A DNA stretch of 61,984 nucleotides from CAZDQL01 sp964507325 (GTDB lineage Bacteria > Planctomycetota > UBA1135 > GCA-002686595), in the NCBI GenBank assembly GCA_964507325.1, contig CAZDQL010000032.1, positions 1-61,984 of the forward strand, in the 5' to 3' direction. Shown here one piece after another: positions 52,820-61,825 of the stretch (within the stretch, counting starts at the first letter, position 1; the number at the start of each line of letters is the position of its first letter). The notes beneath the pieces were generated by a model. It was not told the origin of the DNA and ran no database searches. It saw nothing but the letters and a program-made list of their open reading frames with translations. Both the position numbers and the translations under genes were made by a program.

Positions 52820-54401
52820 AGGTGACCTTCAACCCGTTGGAGGTGTTCTGCCACGACCCTTGGCCGGGATCGCGGTACCAGTACTGGAAGTACTTGATGT
52901 CGCCCGGCAGGAAGCTCCCCTCGGGGCCCCCTCCGGTGAAGTCGAGGGCGTAGGAGTTGACGTTCCCGCTGGCCTTGCTGGCAGGCAGGAGGCGGGTCAG
53001 CGTACCGCCGACGCACAAGGCGCCGTCCCCGAAGGGGATCTGCAGGTCCTCGCTGTCACCGAAGAAGAAGAGTCCGAAGTTGTTCGGGCAGTCGCTCACC
53101 GTCAGCACGGTGTCGTTGGTCCCGATGTTGCCGTCCCCGGTCCAGCCCATCTGGGCTCCATCGACCGACACGGAGTTGGGGAAGGAGACGCAGTAGGTCT
53201 CGAACTCACCTTCCAGGGCGCAATCGTTGTCCGCCCCCGGGGTGTCCTTGCCACCCACGGGGTCGAAGGGGCCGATGCGCCAGCCGTCGGTGCAGACGAA
53301 GACGTGGGCGGGCACGAAGGTGCCGTCGGGGCCCACCTGGGTGTCGCAGTAGACCAGGTCGCCGCCGGCGGGATCCTCGATCAGGGCCACGCAGTCCACG
53401 ACCTCCGACCAGGGGGTGGTGTCCAGCGTGCCGTCGTCGTCGACGTCCAGGTCGTCGTCCTTCGCGCCGGTGAAGTCGCGCACCACCAGGTGGGTGACGT
53501 TGTCGCCGTTCTCGAAGTCGAGGGTTCCCACCAGGTCGGCGGTGCCCAGGGTGAAGGTGCCTTCGGCGACCACGAAGTAGCCCGATGCCGGGACCACGCC
53601 ACCGGCCAGGTCGGTGACGTTCTCGATCACGCCGGAGCCGCCGGCACCGTCGCCGATGACGATGTAGGTCAGGCCGTCCAGGAGGTCGCCCTCGATCCCC
53701 ATCAGCTCGACGTACTCGTCGTTGTCGGAGCTGGGCTGGTCGATTCGCAGCTCGTTGATCGTCACGTACACCGGGGGCGCGGTGCAGGGGTTGTCGAGGC
53801 CGGGGGTGTCCACGCCCACGGCGATGTCGTAGGGGCCGATTTGCCAGCCGAGACCCTGGGCGGTGCAGTCGTAGACGTGGGCCGGCATGTTGGTGCCGTC
53901 CGGGCCGACGGTGTCGCTGCAGTAGGTGAACTCGCCGCCCGTCGGGTCTTCGATCAGGGCGATGCAGTCCTCGATCGAGGTCCAGGGGGTGACGTCCAGC
54001 ACTCCGTCGTCGTCGGTGTCCAGGTCGTCGCCGTTGGCTCCGGTGAAGCCGACCACGAGCAGGTGGGTGACGTTGTCGCTGTTCTCGAAGTTGAGGCTTG
54101 TGGTCAGGTCGGCCACGCCGATGGTGAAGGTCGACTCGGCCGCGACGAAGTAGCCGAGGGTGCCGATGACTTGACCGGCGAGATCGGTGACGTTCTCGAT
54201 CACACCGGATCCGCCGGTGCCGTCGCCGATGACGAGGTAGGTCATCCCGTCGAGGGACTGGCTCGGGTCTCCGGCCAACTCGAAGTACTCGTCGTTGTCG
54301 GAGCTGGGCTGGTCGACGCGGATCTCGTTGATCGATACGCCTTGGGCGGCTGCGAATGGTGCGGTGAGCAACAAGGCGGGCAGGAACAGGTTGCGCTTCA
54401 T
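52809..54401 (-). CDS. Secreted protein with two lamin-tail-like domains and a planctomycete-type C-terminal domain
   Basis: Exported protein of 530 residues with signal peptide LFLPALLLTAPFAAAQ. Two similar units follow (about 22-210 and 214-385), each beginning SINEIRVDQPSSDNDEY or TINELRIDQPSSDNDEY and repeating GGSGVIENVTDLAG and DNVTHL; both contain DDDGxLD loops that may bind calcium. This looks like an internal duplication of an LTD domain. The last ~145 residues (FETYCVSFPNSVSVDG to NTSNGLKVTFGE) match a C-terminal module I associate with planctomycete surface proteins. Role unknown; probably extracellular or cell-surface. Confidence 0.78.
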   Translation of the reverse strand: MKRNLFLPALLLTAPFAAAQGVSINEIRVDQPSSDNDEYFELAGDPSQSLDGMTYLVIGDGTGGSGVIENVTDLAGQVIGTLGYFVAAESTFTIGVADLTTSLNFENSDNVTHLLVVGFTGANGDDLDTDDDGVLDVTPWTSIEDCIALIEDPTGGEFTYCSDTVGPDGTNMPAHVYDCTAQGLGWQIGPYDIAVGVDTPGLDNPCTAPPVYVTINELRIDQPSSDNDEYVELMGIEGDLLDGLTYIVIGDGAGGSGVIENVTDLAGGVVPASGYFVVAEGTFTLGTADLVGTLDFENGDNVTHLVVRDFTGAKDDDLDVDDDGTLDTTPWSEVVDCVALIEDPAGGDLVYCDTQVGPDGTFVPAHVFVCTDGWRIGPFDPVGGKDTPGADNDCALEGEFETYCVSFPNSVSVDGAQMGWTGDGNIGTNDTVLTVSDCPNNFGLFFFGDSEDLQIPFGDGALCVGGTLTRLLPASKASGNVNSYALDFTGGGPEGSFLPGDIKYFQYWYRDPGQGSWQNTSNGLKVTFGE

Positions 54402-54532
54402 GGTGCTTTGGGTGGGGGGAGAGGGGCCCGCGCGATTCGCCGGCTCGAGACTGGGACGAGGGCGACGCGGGGCACGGGCGGACCGTATCCCCCCCCGCCC
54501 CAGGCCGCAATGCGCCGCCGATCAAGGCCAGG

Positions 54533-54991
54533 TCAATCCCCGGCCACGTCCCCCGGGGACCCCGCCGGGGGGTCGTACCACTGCTCCATGCGCCGCGCGA
54601 TCTCGCGCGCCTCCTGCGCCTCGATCCGGGGTCCGCGGCCGATCCCCGGGCAGAGTGCCGCGGCGGCGCTCCAGGCGGTGGGGCTGGCCAGGTTCTCCTC
54701 CCAGAAGGGCCAGGCGCGGCATTGCACCGGGCGTGCGGCGTAGACGCGGCAGCGGAGGTCCGGTCCCAGAAAGGGACAGGCGGGCCGGTCGAGGCGCAGG
54801 ATCGTCCACCCTTCGTCCTCCTGGGTGTAGCGCTCGCGGAAGAGGTGCTCCTCGAGCCCCAGGCAGCGCGCCAGGGCGGCCACCTCCGTGGGCATCAGGT
54901 AGACGTAGGCGTACGCTCCGTGGTTGCGGCAGCAATTGCCGCTCTGGGTGCACTCGAAACGCAGTCCTCCGGCGAACCAGGGGGGGTCCAT
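54533..54991 (-). CDS. YkgJ-family cysteine-cluster protein
   Basis: Protein of 152 residues with the YkgJ/Fe-S cluster-like pattern: FECTQSGNCCRNHG near residue 13, then CPFLGPDLRCRVYAARPVQC (about 71-90). These proteins are predicted to bind zinc or iron through the clustered cysteines; the function is unknown. No signal peptide. It is divergent from the sigma54 regulator. Confidence 0.8.
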   Translation of the reverse strand: MDPPWFAGGLRFECTQSGNCCRNHGAYAYVYLMPTEVAALARCLGLEEHLFRERYTQEDEGWTILRLDRPACPFLGPDLRCRVYAARPVQCRAWPFWEENLASPTAWSAAAALCPGIGRGPRIEAQEAREIARRMEQWYDPPAGSPGDVAGD

Positions 54992-55011
54992 GGGCGTAAG
55001 TCTATGTCATC

Positions 55012-55099
55012 CCACAGTTTGTGGAGAACCGTGGGGGGTGTGCGGTAACCGAACGCTTGCCGAGGGATACCCGAGTCGAGCTGTGCGTTCTCGCACACC
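55012..55099. promoter_or_regulatory. Cluster of inverted repeats between YkgJ and sigma54-regulator genes
   Basis: CCACA/TGTGG (55012-55016 with 55020-55024) is a perfect short palindrome 20 nt before the YkgJ start. Further right, GGTGTGCG (55037-55044) is complementary to CGCACACC (55092-55099), and a second TGTGCG (55082-55087) forms a 6-bp hairpin with CGCACA (55092-55097). Three related half-sites in 60 bp suggest an operator, possibly for the sigma54 regulator itself, or alternative RNA folds in its leader. Confidence 0.35.
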
Positions 55100-55130
55100 T
55101 CCCCCGAACCACCCCGCCACCAGCCGTTCC

Positions 55131-57167
55131 ATGAAGCTCACCGTCATCGAGGACGGAATCCAGGTCGAGGTCGACCTCGACCAGCCCGTCATCACCCTCG
55201 GTCGCGCCCTGGACAACGACATCCGGATCTCGAGCACCCGGGTCTCCCGTCACCACGGCCGCATCGAGACCCGGGGGAGCCGGGCCTGGGTGATCGATCT
55301 GGGCAGCGCCAACGGGATCTCGGTCAACGGGGAGCGGGTCGATCGGCGGCTGCTCTTCCCCGGCGACGAGATCACCCTGGGGGGCCCCAAGGTGCGGCTG
55401 ATCGTGGGGGGGGCGGAGGCCTCCAGCGCCCGCGTGGGACCCGCCTCCGAGGAGCCGAACGAGGTGGGGATGGCGACCCTCTCCGGCGAGGCTCGCCGCG
55501 AGCGGGAGAACCTGCGCGTCTTCGCCTCGATCACCCACGAGCTGGTGGGGCAGACCGAGCTGCTGCCGCTCCTGCGCCTGATCGTCGACTCCGCCGTGGC
55601 GCTGGTGGGGGGGGAGCGGGGCTTCGTCCTGCTGCGCGACAAGGACCGCGATCCCGACGGCGGCCAGGGTCCCCCCGACGTGTCGAAGATGACCGTCAAC
55701 GTGGCGCGCAGCTTCGACCACTGCGACATCGTCGTGCCGCGCTCGCGCCTGTCGATGGGGATCGCGGGGCAGGTGGTCGCCGAAGGGCGGCCGATCCTCT
55801 CCATCGACGCGGCCCAGGACGAGCGCTTCGACGGCATGGCCAGCGTGGAGGACCTGCGTCTGCGTTCGGTGATGTGCCTGCCGATCATGGCCGGGGGGCG
55901 CCCGGAAGGGGTGCTCTACGTCGACAACCGCCTGCAGTTCGGCGCCTTCGATCAGGAGGACCTGGAGCTGGTCGAGCTCTTCGCGGGTCAGGCCTCGATC
56001 GCCATCCGCAATGCCCGCATGGTGGCGGACCTGCGCGAGCGCAATCGCCGCCTGGAGCAGTCGCGCCAGCAGATCGAGCGCCTGAACGAGCAGTTGGGTC
56101 GCAAGGTGCGCGACCGGGAGGGGGAGCTGGCGGTGGTGCGCGCCGAGCTGGGGCGCGAGCGGGGACGCTACGACTACGCCTCGATGGTGGGCGCCAGCGA
56201 CGCCATGCACAAGGTCTTCCAGCAGCTCGACCACATCATCGAGAGCGAGCTGCCGGTCCTGATCCAGGGGGAGAGCGGCACCGGCAAGGAGCTGATCGCG
56301 CGCGCCATCCACTCCAACGGCGCGCGCAAGCAGAAATCCTTCGTCACCGAGAACTGCGCGGCCCTGCCCGACACGCTCCTCGAGAGCGAGCTCTTCGGGC
56401 ACGTGCGCGGGGCCTTCACCGGCGCCTACCGCACCAAGAAGGGCCTGCTCGAGCAGGCGGACGGGGGCACCCTCTTCCTGGACGAGATCGGGGACATGAG
56501 TCCCGAGATGCAGAAGAAGCTCTTGCGCGTCCTGCAGGAGGGAGAGTTCCGCGTCCTCGGCTCCGACCGCGTGGTGGAGGTCGACGTGCGCGTCCTGGCC
56601 GCTTCCCACCGCAAGCTCGAGGAGATGGTGGCCGAGGGGGCCTTCCGCGAGGACCTCTACTACCGCATCGCGGTCTTGACCGTCGACCTGCCCCCGGTCC
56701 GCGCGCGGCGCGACGACGTGCCCCTCTTGGCCGAGCACCTCCTGACCCGCGCCGCGCGCGAGGCGGGCTTCAGCGCCCCCGTTCTGGGTCACGACGTGAT
56801 GGCCTGCCTGGTGGCCCACGACTGGCCCGGGAACGTGCGCGAGCTCGAGAACGAGATGCGCCGCCTGATCGTCCTGGCCCAGGACGAGGTGCGCCTGGAG
56901 CACCTCTCCGACGCCGTGCGCGAGGGGCGCCGGGCCACCGGGGCGCCCATCGTCGACGCCGACGCGCCGGTCGAGCCGCGGGACCTCAAGGGCGCCGTGG
57001 CGGACCTCGAGCAGCGCCTGATCGAGGTCGCCCTGGCCCACGCGGGGGGCAACAAGTCCCAGGCGGCCAAGGCCCTGGGCCTCAGCCGCTTCGCCCTGCA
57101 GCGCAAGCTCGAGAAGTACGGCCTCACGCGCCCGCGGCCCTCCACCAACCAGGGGGATGCGGGTTAG
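55131..57167 (+). CDS. FHA-GAF-sigma54 activator with Fis-type DNA-binding domain
   Basis: Transcription activator of 678 residues. Order: FHA domain (about 1-95; LGRALDNDIRISSTRVSRHH and GSANGISVNG), GAF domain (about 125-295), coiled coil (about 300-345), AAA+ domain (about 350-585) and C-terminal helix-turn-helix (NKSQAAKALGLSRFALQRKL). Walker A is GESGTGKE and the sigma54-contacting loop is GAFTGA, so it should drive sigma54 promoters. FHA suggests input from a phosphothreonine partner, hence a Ser/Thr kinase elsewhere. ATG 55131 begins the FHA fold; an upstream in-frame ATG overlaps YkgJ and is unlikely. Confidence 0.92.
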   Translation: MKLTVIEDGIQVEVDLDQPVITLGRALDNDIRISSTRVSRHHGRIETRGSRAWVIDLGSANGISVNGERVDRRLLFPGDEITLGGPKVRLIVGGAEASSARVGPASEEPNEVGMATLSGEARRERENLRVFASITHELVGQTELLPLLRLIVDSAVALVGGERGFVLLRDKDRDPDGGQGPPDVSKMTVNVARSFDHCDIVVPRSRLSMGIAGQVVAEGRPILSIDAAQDERFDGMASVEDLRLRSVMCLPIMAGGRPEGVLYVDNRLQFGAFDQEDLELVELFAGQASIAIRNARMVADLRERNRRLEQSRQQIERLNEQLGRKVRDREGELAVVRAELGRERGRYDYASMVGASDAMHKVFQQLDHIIESELPVLIQGESGTGKELIARAIHSNGARKQKSFVTENCAALPDTLLESELFGHVRGAFTGAYRTKKGLLEQADGGTLFLDEIGDMSPEMQKKLLRVLQEGEFRVLGSDRVVEVDVRVLAASHRKLEEMVAEGAFREDLYYRIAVLTVDLPPVRARRDDVPLLAEHLLTRAAREAGFSAPVLGHDVMACLVAHDWPGNVRELENEMRRLIVLAQDEVRLEHLSDAVREGRRATGAPIVDADAPVEPRDLKGAVADLEQRLIEVALAHAGGNKSQAAKALGLSRFALQRKLEKYGLTRPRPSTNQGDAG

Positions 57168-57239
57168 GCCGGCGTGGGTGAGGGGACCGGGCTTTGGCCC
57201 ATGGCCTTCAGAGACGGCGCGTACTAGCTTGGCCCCGCC

Positions 57240-58454
57240 ATGCTGTACGACCTGATCGGAATCGAGAAGAGCACCACCGACGTCCAGCGCGCCCTGCGCT
57301 CCAAGATCCAGGAGGAGCGCCCCCCGGTGGTGGGCGCCCACCTCGTGATCTGCTCCGACGAGGCGGAGTACGAGGTGCCAGAGGTGTTCCGGCGGGACGT
57401 GGTCCGCACCCTCTTGCCGGCGATGCACTTCGACGACCGGGCCGCCTTCCAGACCGCCAACCTGGGGGCACGCTACGAGTGGGGTTCGGTGCGCGTGGCG
57501 GAGGACCACTACGCCTTGGCCAAGGGGGCGCAGGACTGGAAGCTGATGCTGATCAAGATCCACGCCCACGTGGGCGCGGACGAGATCCCCGGCGAGCCCA
57601 GCTTCGGGCGCCTCTCGCGCTACGGTGCCCCTTCCACCTGCTGCGGCGCTCTGAACGCCCTCTTGGCGGGGAACACCCTGCCCTTCGCGCTGGAGCTGCG
57701 CGAGACCTTCACCGGCCAGGGGGTCGACCGCTGCGCGGAGCTGCTCGAGGTTCCCGAGGACCGGCGCGCCCTCCTGGCGGCGATCACCCAGGCCCGCCTG
57801 CAGGCGCGGCGCGCCATGCTCGACGTGCAGGACCATCAGCCCGACAGTCCGACCCTCTACTGGATCCTGCCCAGCGTGACCTTCAACCGCCACCACCACG
57901 ACAGCGAGATCCTGGTGGGCGCGTACCTCTGCGACCGTCGCGGTGACACACCGCGCGAGGAGTACCGCGGTCTCGGGGATCGGCCCTCTGCCTACCGCGT
58001 GCGCGTCGAGCACGGCGGGGTTGTGGTCGAGGATCCCGAGATGCACACCCTGCGCTCCGCCCGCGACCACCGGCAGTTGGTGCGCGAGGCCTGGAACGCG
58101 CGCCGGGACTCGCACGCCGTGCCCCACGACGCGGACCTCAAGCAGGCCCTCTCCCAGGCGCGCGACCACGACGGCGCCGACCACGCCGTGACCCGCGCCC
58201 TCCTGAAGGGGCTCTTGAAGTCGGCGGCGGCGGTGTCGCCGGTCCCGGCGGCGATGGTGCTCTTCGGGGAGGGGATCCTCGCCATCCACCACAGCACGCG
58301 CGCCCACCGGCTGGTGGCCGAGGCCCAGGCGGACCCCGTGGCCCGCCACATGCTGGCGGAGATGCACGGCAGCATCGACGAGCTCGAGCCGGAGCAGGCG
58401 CAGCACCTGGTGGAGTTGCTCGTACGGGAGTACGGGGCGACGCGGTCGGGCTGA
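57240..58454 (+). CDS. Uncharacterised protein
   Basis: Protein of 404 residues that I do not recognise. It looks soluble apart from a weakly hydrophobic stretch at about 325-350 (SAAAVSPVPAAMVLFGEGIL). Notable segments are GAPSTCCGALNALLAGN (about 123-139) and a His-rich VTFNRHHHDSEILVGAYL (about 216-233) that could bind metal. There is no signal peptide. It lies 72 nt after the FHA-sigma54 regulator and 55 nt before the first moeA, all on the same strand, so it may belong with either. Confidence 0.6.
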   Translation: MLYDLIGIEKSTTDVQRALRSKIQEERPPVVGAHLVICSDEAEYEVPEVFRRDVVRTLLPAMHFDDRAAFQTANLGARYEWGSVRVAEDHYALAKGAQDWKLMLIKIHAHVGADEIPGEPSFGRLSRYGAPSTCCGALNALLAGNTLPFALELRETFTGQGVDRCAELLEVPEDRRALLAAITQARLQARRAMLDVQDHQPDSPTLYWILPSVTFNRHHHDSEILVGAYLCDRRGDTPREEYRGLGDRPSAYRVRVEHGGVVVEDPEMHTLRSARDHRQLVREAWNARRDSHAVPHDADLKQALSQARDHDGADHAVTRALLKGLLKSAAAVSPVPAAMVLFGEGILAIHHSTRAHRLVAEAQADPVARHMLAEMHGSIDELEPEQAQHLVELLVREYGATRSG

Positions 58455-58509
58455 CCCTCGCTCCGTCCGACGGTTGCGCGGTTTGCATTATCCGGGCGGG
58501 AGTGCTCCC

Positions 58510-59742
58510 ATGCCCGCGATGCAGGAGTTCTTCCACGTCGTCGACCTCGATGTGGCGCAGGCCCACGCGAGTTGCTTCACGCCGGTCGCGGGTGAGCGCA
58601 TCCCCCTCGAGAGCGCCCTCGGTCGCGTGCTGGCCCCCGATCTCCATGCGGCGCACGATCTGCCTGGATTCCGGCGTTCGACGATGGATGGCTACGCCGT
58701 GCACGCGGAGTCCACCTTCGGTGCTTCCGATGCGTCACCGGCGCAACTGACGCTGGTGGGCGCGGTGCCGATGGGGGAGCGCGCGGAGCTGCGCGTCGGC
58801 CGGGGGGAAGCCGCGCGGCTCCTCACCGGGGGCATGCTGCCGCCGGGCGCCGACGCGGTGGTGATGGTCGAGCACACCGAGTCGATCGACGAGGAGACGA
58901 TCGAGGTCACCCGCGCGGTGGCTCCGGGGCAGAACGTGATCGAGCCCGACGACGACGTGCGGAGGGGTGAGCGCCTGCTCGAGGCCCGTACGCGCTTGCG
59001 CCCCCAGGAGCTGGGGCTCCTGGCGGCTCTGGGGATGACCGAGGTGGAGGTCTTCCGGCGCCCGCGGGTGGCGATCCTCTCCACCGGCGACGAGGTGGTG
59101 CCGGTGGAGACGGAGCCCGCCCCCGGTCAGATCCGCGACGTGAACAGCCACACCCTGGCGGCCCTGGTCGAGGGTGTGGGGGGGATCCCCCGGCCCCTGG
59201 GCATCGTGGCGGACGACTTCGAGACCCTCTTGGCCACCTCCCGCAGCGCCCTGGCGGACGCGGACGCCGTGATCCTCTCGGGGGGCAGCTCGGTCGGTGC
59301 CCGCGACCTGACCCTCGAGGTGATCGAGGCGCTCGAGGACTCGCGGGTCCTCTTGCACGGCGTGGCGATCAAGCCCGGCAAGCCCACGATCCTGGCGGAT
59401 GTGGCGGGCAAGCCCTTCTGGGGACTGCCGGGGCACGTCGCCTCCGCGATGGTGGTCTTCCACGTGCTGGTGCGCGCCCACCTGGAGCGCCTCGCCGGCA
59501 CCCGGCCGACCCGCGCGGACCAGGTTCGGGCGCGACTCAGCCGCAACGTCGCCTCGGTGCACGGACGCTGGGACTACGTCCGGGTGCGCCTCGAGGAGCG
59601 CGACGGCGAGTGGCTGGCCGTGCCCGTGCTCGGCAAGTCGGGGCTGATCCGCACGATGGTCGAGGCGCACGGGCTGGTGGAGATCGAGCGCGACGCCGAG
59701 GGTCTCGACGAAGGGGCCGAGGTGCGAGTCACGCGGCTGTGA
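58510..59742 (+). CDS. moeA: Molybdopterin molybdenumtransferase
   Basis: MoeA (410 residues), which inserts molybdate into adenylylated molybdopterin. Motifs include DLPGFRRSTMDGYAV (about 57-71), TGGMLPPGADAVVMVEHT, ILSTGDEVV, the MogA-like core SGGSSVGARDLT and KPGKPTILADV. The start ATG 58510 has GGGAG 7 nt upstream; a second ATG three codons later is possible. A second, longer moeA follows 7 nt after the stop. No moaA-E or mog genes lie in the window. Confidence 0.93.
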   Translation: MPAMQEFFHVVDLDVAQAHASCFTPVAGERIPLESALGRVLAPDLHAAHDLPGFRRSTMDGYAVHAESTFGASDASPAQLTLVGAVPMGERAELRVGRGEAARLLTGGMLPPGADAVVMVEHTESIDEETIEVTRAVAPGQNVIEPDDDVRRGERLLEARTRLRPQELGLLAALGMTEVEVFRRPRVAILSTGDEVVPVETEPAPGQIRDVNSHTLAALVEGVGGIPRPLGIVADDFETLLATSRSALADADAVILSGGSSVGARDLTLEVIEALEDSRVLLHGVAIKPGKPTILADVAGKPFWGLPGHVASAMVVFHVLVRAHLERLAGTRPTRADQVRARLSRNVASVHGRWDYVRVRLEERDGEWLAVPVLGKSGLIRTMVEAHGLVEIERDAEGLDEGAEVRVTRL

Positions 59743-59749
59743 GTCCGAC

Positions 59750-61690
59750 ATGCAGGGAAAGCGCAACGTCTACCTGGAGATGAAGCCCCTGGCGGAGGCG
59801 CGCAGACTCTTCCTCGAGCGCTTCGACTGGCCCGCGGCGCTCTCCTCCCAGGAGGTGTCGGTCGCCGACGCCGTGGGTCGCGTCCTGGCGCAGCCGGTCC
59901 ACGCGCGCCTCAGCGCGCCCACCTACCACGGCTGCGCCATGGACGGCATCGCCGTGCGCGCCCGCGACACCTGGGGCGCCAGCGACAGCGCGCCGCTCGA
60001 GCTGGCGCTGGGGGAGGGTGAGGGCGCCGTCTTCGTCAACACCGGCGAGCCCCTGCCCGAGGGGCTGGACGCGGTGATCATGATCGAGGCGGTCCAGGTC
60101 CTGGGCGAGGATCGCGTGCGCATCGAGGCCCCCGCCTACCCCTGGCAGCACGTGCGCAAGGTCGGCGAGGACATCGTCGCCACCGAGATGCTCTTTCCCC
60201 GCCACCACCGGGTGGGCCCCTACTGCACCGGGGCGCTCCTCGCCGGGGGCGTCTCCACGGTGCGCGTCCTGCGCCGGCCGCGGGTGCTGATCCTCCCCAC
60301 GGGGGCGGAGATGGTGGACCCCGCCGCCCTGACGGAGGCCACCCCCGCCCCCGGCACCATCGTCGAGTCGAACTCGACCGTGCTCGGCGAGCTGGTCGAG
60401 GCGCGCGGCGGCGAGTTCGTGCGCCAGCGGGGGCTGCACGACGACGCGGCCGAGATCGGGCGCGCCATCGTCGACGGGTGCGCGAGCTGCGACCTGGTGC
60501 TCGTGATCGGCGGCTCCTCGGCGGGAGCGCGCGACTTCACCAAGCGCGCCATCGAGGGCGCCGGCGGCGAGGTCCTGGTGCACGGCGTGACCGTCATGCC
60601 GGGCAAGCCGACGCTGCTCGCCGACGTGGGGGGCAAGCCGGTGGTGGGCATCCCCGGCTACCCCGTCTCGGCGATCGTCGCCTTCGAGGAGCTGGTGGGA
60701 CCCGCGCTCGACCGCATGCAGGGGGTGGAGAGCACCGGACGTCCGACCGCGCAGGCGACGCCCACCCGCAAGATCGCCTCCAAGCTGGGCTTGGAGGAGC
60801 TGGTGCGCGTGCGCCTGGGCCGGGTCGGCCCGCGGCTGGTGGCCACCCCCCTGCCGCGGGGTGCGGGCACCGTCACGAGCATCACCCAGGCGGACGGCAT
60901 CGTGCGCGTGGGTGCCGACCTGGAGGGGTTGCGGCCGGACCAGGAGGTCGACGTCGAGCTCCTGCGTCCCCTGGCGGAGATCGAACGCCACCTCGTCGCG
61001 GTCGGCAGCCACGACCTCAGCCTGGACGTGATCGCCGACCTCCTGCGCGAGCGCCGCACCGGGGTGTCCCTGTCCTCGAGCCACGTGGGCAGCCTGGCGG
61101 GCCTGATCGCCCTGCGCGACGGCCGCTGCCACCTGGCGGGCTCGCACCTGCTCGACCCGCAGGACGGCTCGTACAACAGCTCCTACATCGCCAAGCACCT
61201 GGCCGAGGTGCCGGTGCGCGTGGTGCACCTGGTCGAGCGCGAGCAGGGGCTGATGGTGCGCGCGGGGAACCCCCGCGCGATCCGCGGCTTCGAGGACCTC
61301 ACCGCCGACGGCGTGACCTTCATCAACCGCCAGGGCGGCTCCGGCACGCGCGTGCTGCTCGACTACGAGCTCGACCGCCGCGGGATCTCGGCGCAAGAGA
61401 TCGACGGCTACGGTACCGAGGAGTTCACCCACATGGCGATCGCGGTCGCCGTGGCCAGCGGCGCCGCCGACGCGGGCCTCGGGGTGCTCTCCGCCGCCCG
61501 TGCCCTGGGCCTCGACTTCATCCCGGTGACCTCGGAGAGCTACGAGCTCGTCATCCCGGAGGCTCTTTTCGAGACTCCACCGCTGCAGCGTCTCCTGGAG
61601 GTGATTCGCTCGGCGGAATTCGCCCAGCGGGTGGGGGCATTGGGGGGGTACGGCACCGGGAGGACCGGGCGGGAGGTCGGCCCGAGCTGA
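59750..61690 (+). CDS. MoeA-like protein fused to a periplasmic-binding-like (PBP) domain
   Basis: Protein of 646 residues. The MoeA part (about 1-410) has YHGCAMDGIAVRARDT, MIEAVQ, ILPTGAEMV and GGSSAGARDFTKRAI. From about 420 a PBP-like domain follows (VAVGSHDLSLDVIADLLRE, HLAGSHLLDP, NRQGGSGTRVLLDYEL), the architecture known from MoeA/LysR-substrate-like fusions. In this group the second domain is thought to sense molybdate or tungstate or a related ligand. Two adjacent MoeA proteins are common where molybdenum and tungsten enzymes coexist; which metal each uses is not shown here. Confidence 0.88.
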   Translation: MQGKRNVYLEMKPLAEARRLFLERFDWPAALSSQEVSVADAVGRVLAQPVHARLSAPTYHGCAMDGIAVRARDTWGASDSAPLELALGEGEGAVFVNTGEPLPEGLDAVIMIEAVQVLGEDRVRIEAPAYPWQHVRKVGEDIVATEMLFPRHHRVGPYCTGALLAGGVSTVRVLRRPRVLILPTGAEMVDPAALTEATPAPGTIVESNSTVLGELVEARGGEFVRQRGLHDDAAEIGRAIVDGCASCDLVLVIGGSSAGARDFTKRAIEGAGGEVLVHGVTVMPGKPTLLADVGGKPVVGIPGYPVSAIVAFEELVGPALDRMQGVESTGRPTAQATPTRKIASKLGLEELVRVRLGRVGPRLVATPLPRGAGTVTSITQADGIVRVGADLEGLRPDQEVDVELLRPLAEIERHLVAVGSHDLSLDVIADLLRERRTGVSLSSSHVGSLAGLIALRDGRCHLAGSHLLDPQDGSYNSSYIAKHLAEVPVRVVHLVEREQGLMVRAGNPRAIRGFEDLTADGVTFINRQGGSGTRVLLDYELDRRGISAQEIDGYGTEEFTHMAIAVAVASGAADAGLGVLSAARALGLDFIPVTSESYELVIPEALFETPPLQRLLEVIRSAEFAQRVGALGGYGTGRTGREVGPS

Positions 61691-61714
61691 GACTCGGGTG
61701 AACGACCCGCTTTT
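61681..61714 (+). terminator. Overlapping hairpins and short T-run after the moeA pair
   Basis: CCCGAG (61681-61686) pairs with CTCGGG (61693-61698) around the TGA stop. Alternatively CGGGT (61695-61699) pairs with ACCCG (61705-61709) and is followed by C and TTTT (61711-61714). The second is the only hairpin at a unit end in the window with a T-run, though weak. The two folds are mutually exclusive. Confidence 0.45.
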
Positions 61715-61825
61715 CGGTCGATTCGCTAAGCAGGGCTCGTCGGCGGAGCCGATCCGACCAACTGTGTCGTCTTCCCCACGACACTCATCCCCAGCCCCTC
61801 CATGTAGACAACATAGAGGTGACGT

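Noticed and set aside
52525..52953. Apparent Gly/Arg-rich continuation of the enoyl-CoA hydratase
   Set aside because: It is a translation of the poly-G block and of a shifted frame; the natural C-terminus is in the frame ending at 52802.
55020..55028. TGTGGAGAA, one mismatch from a reverse DnaA box
   Set aside because: A single isolated near-match with no AT-rich region and no dnaA, dnaN or gidA-type neighbours; not evidence for an origin.
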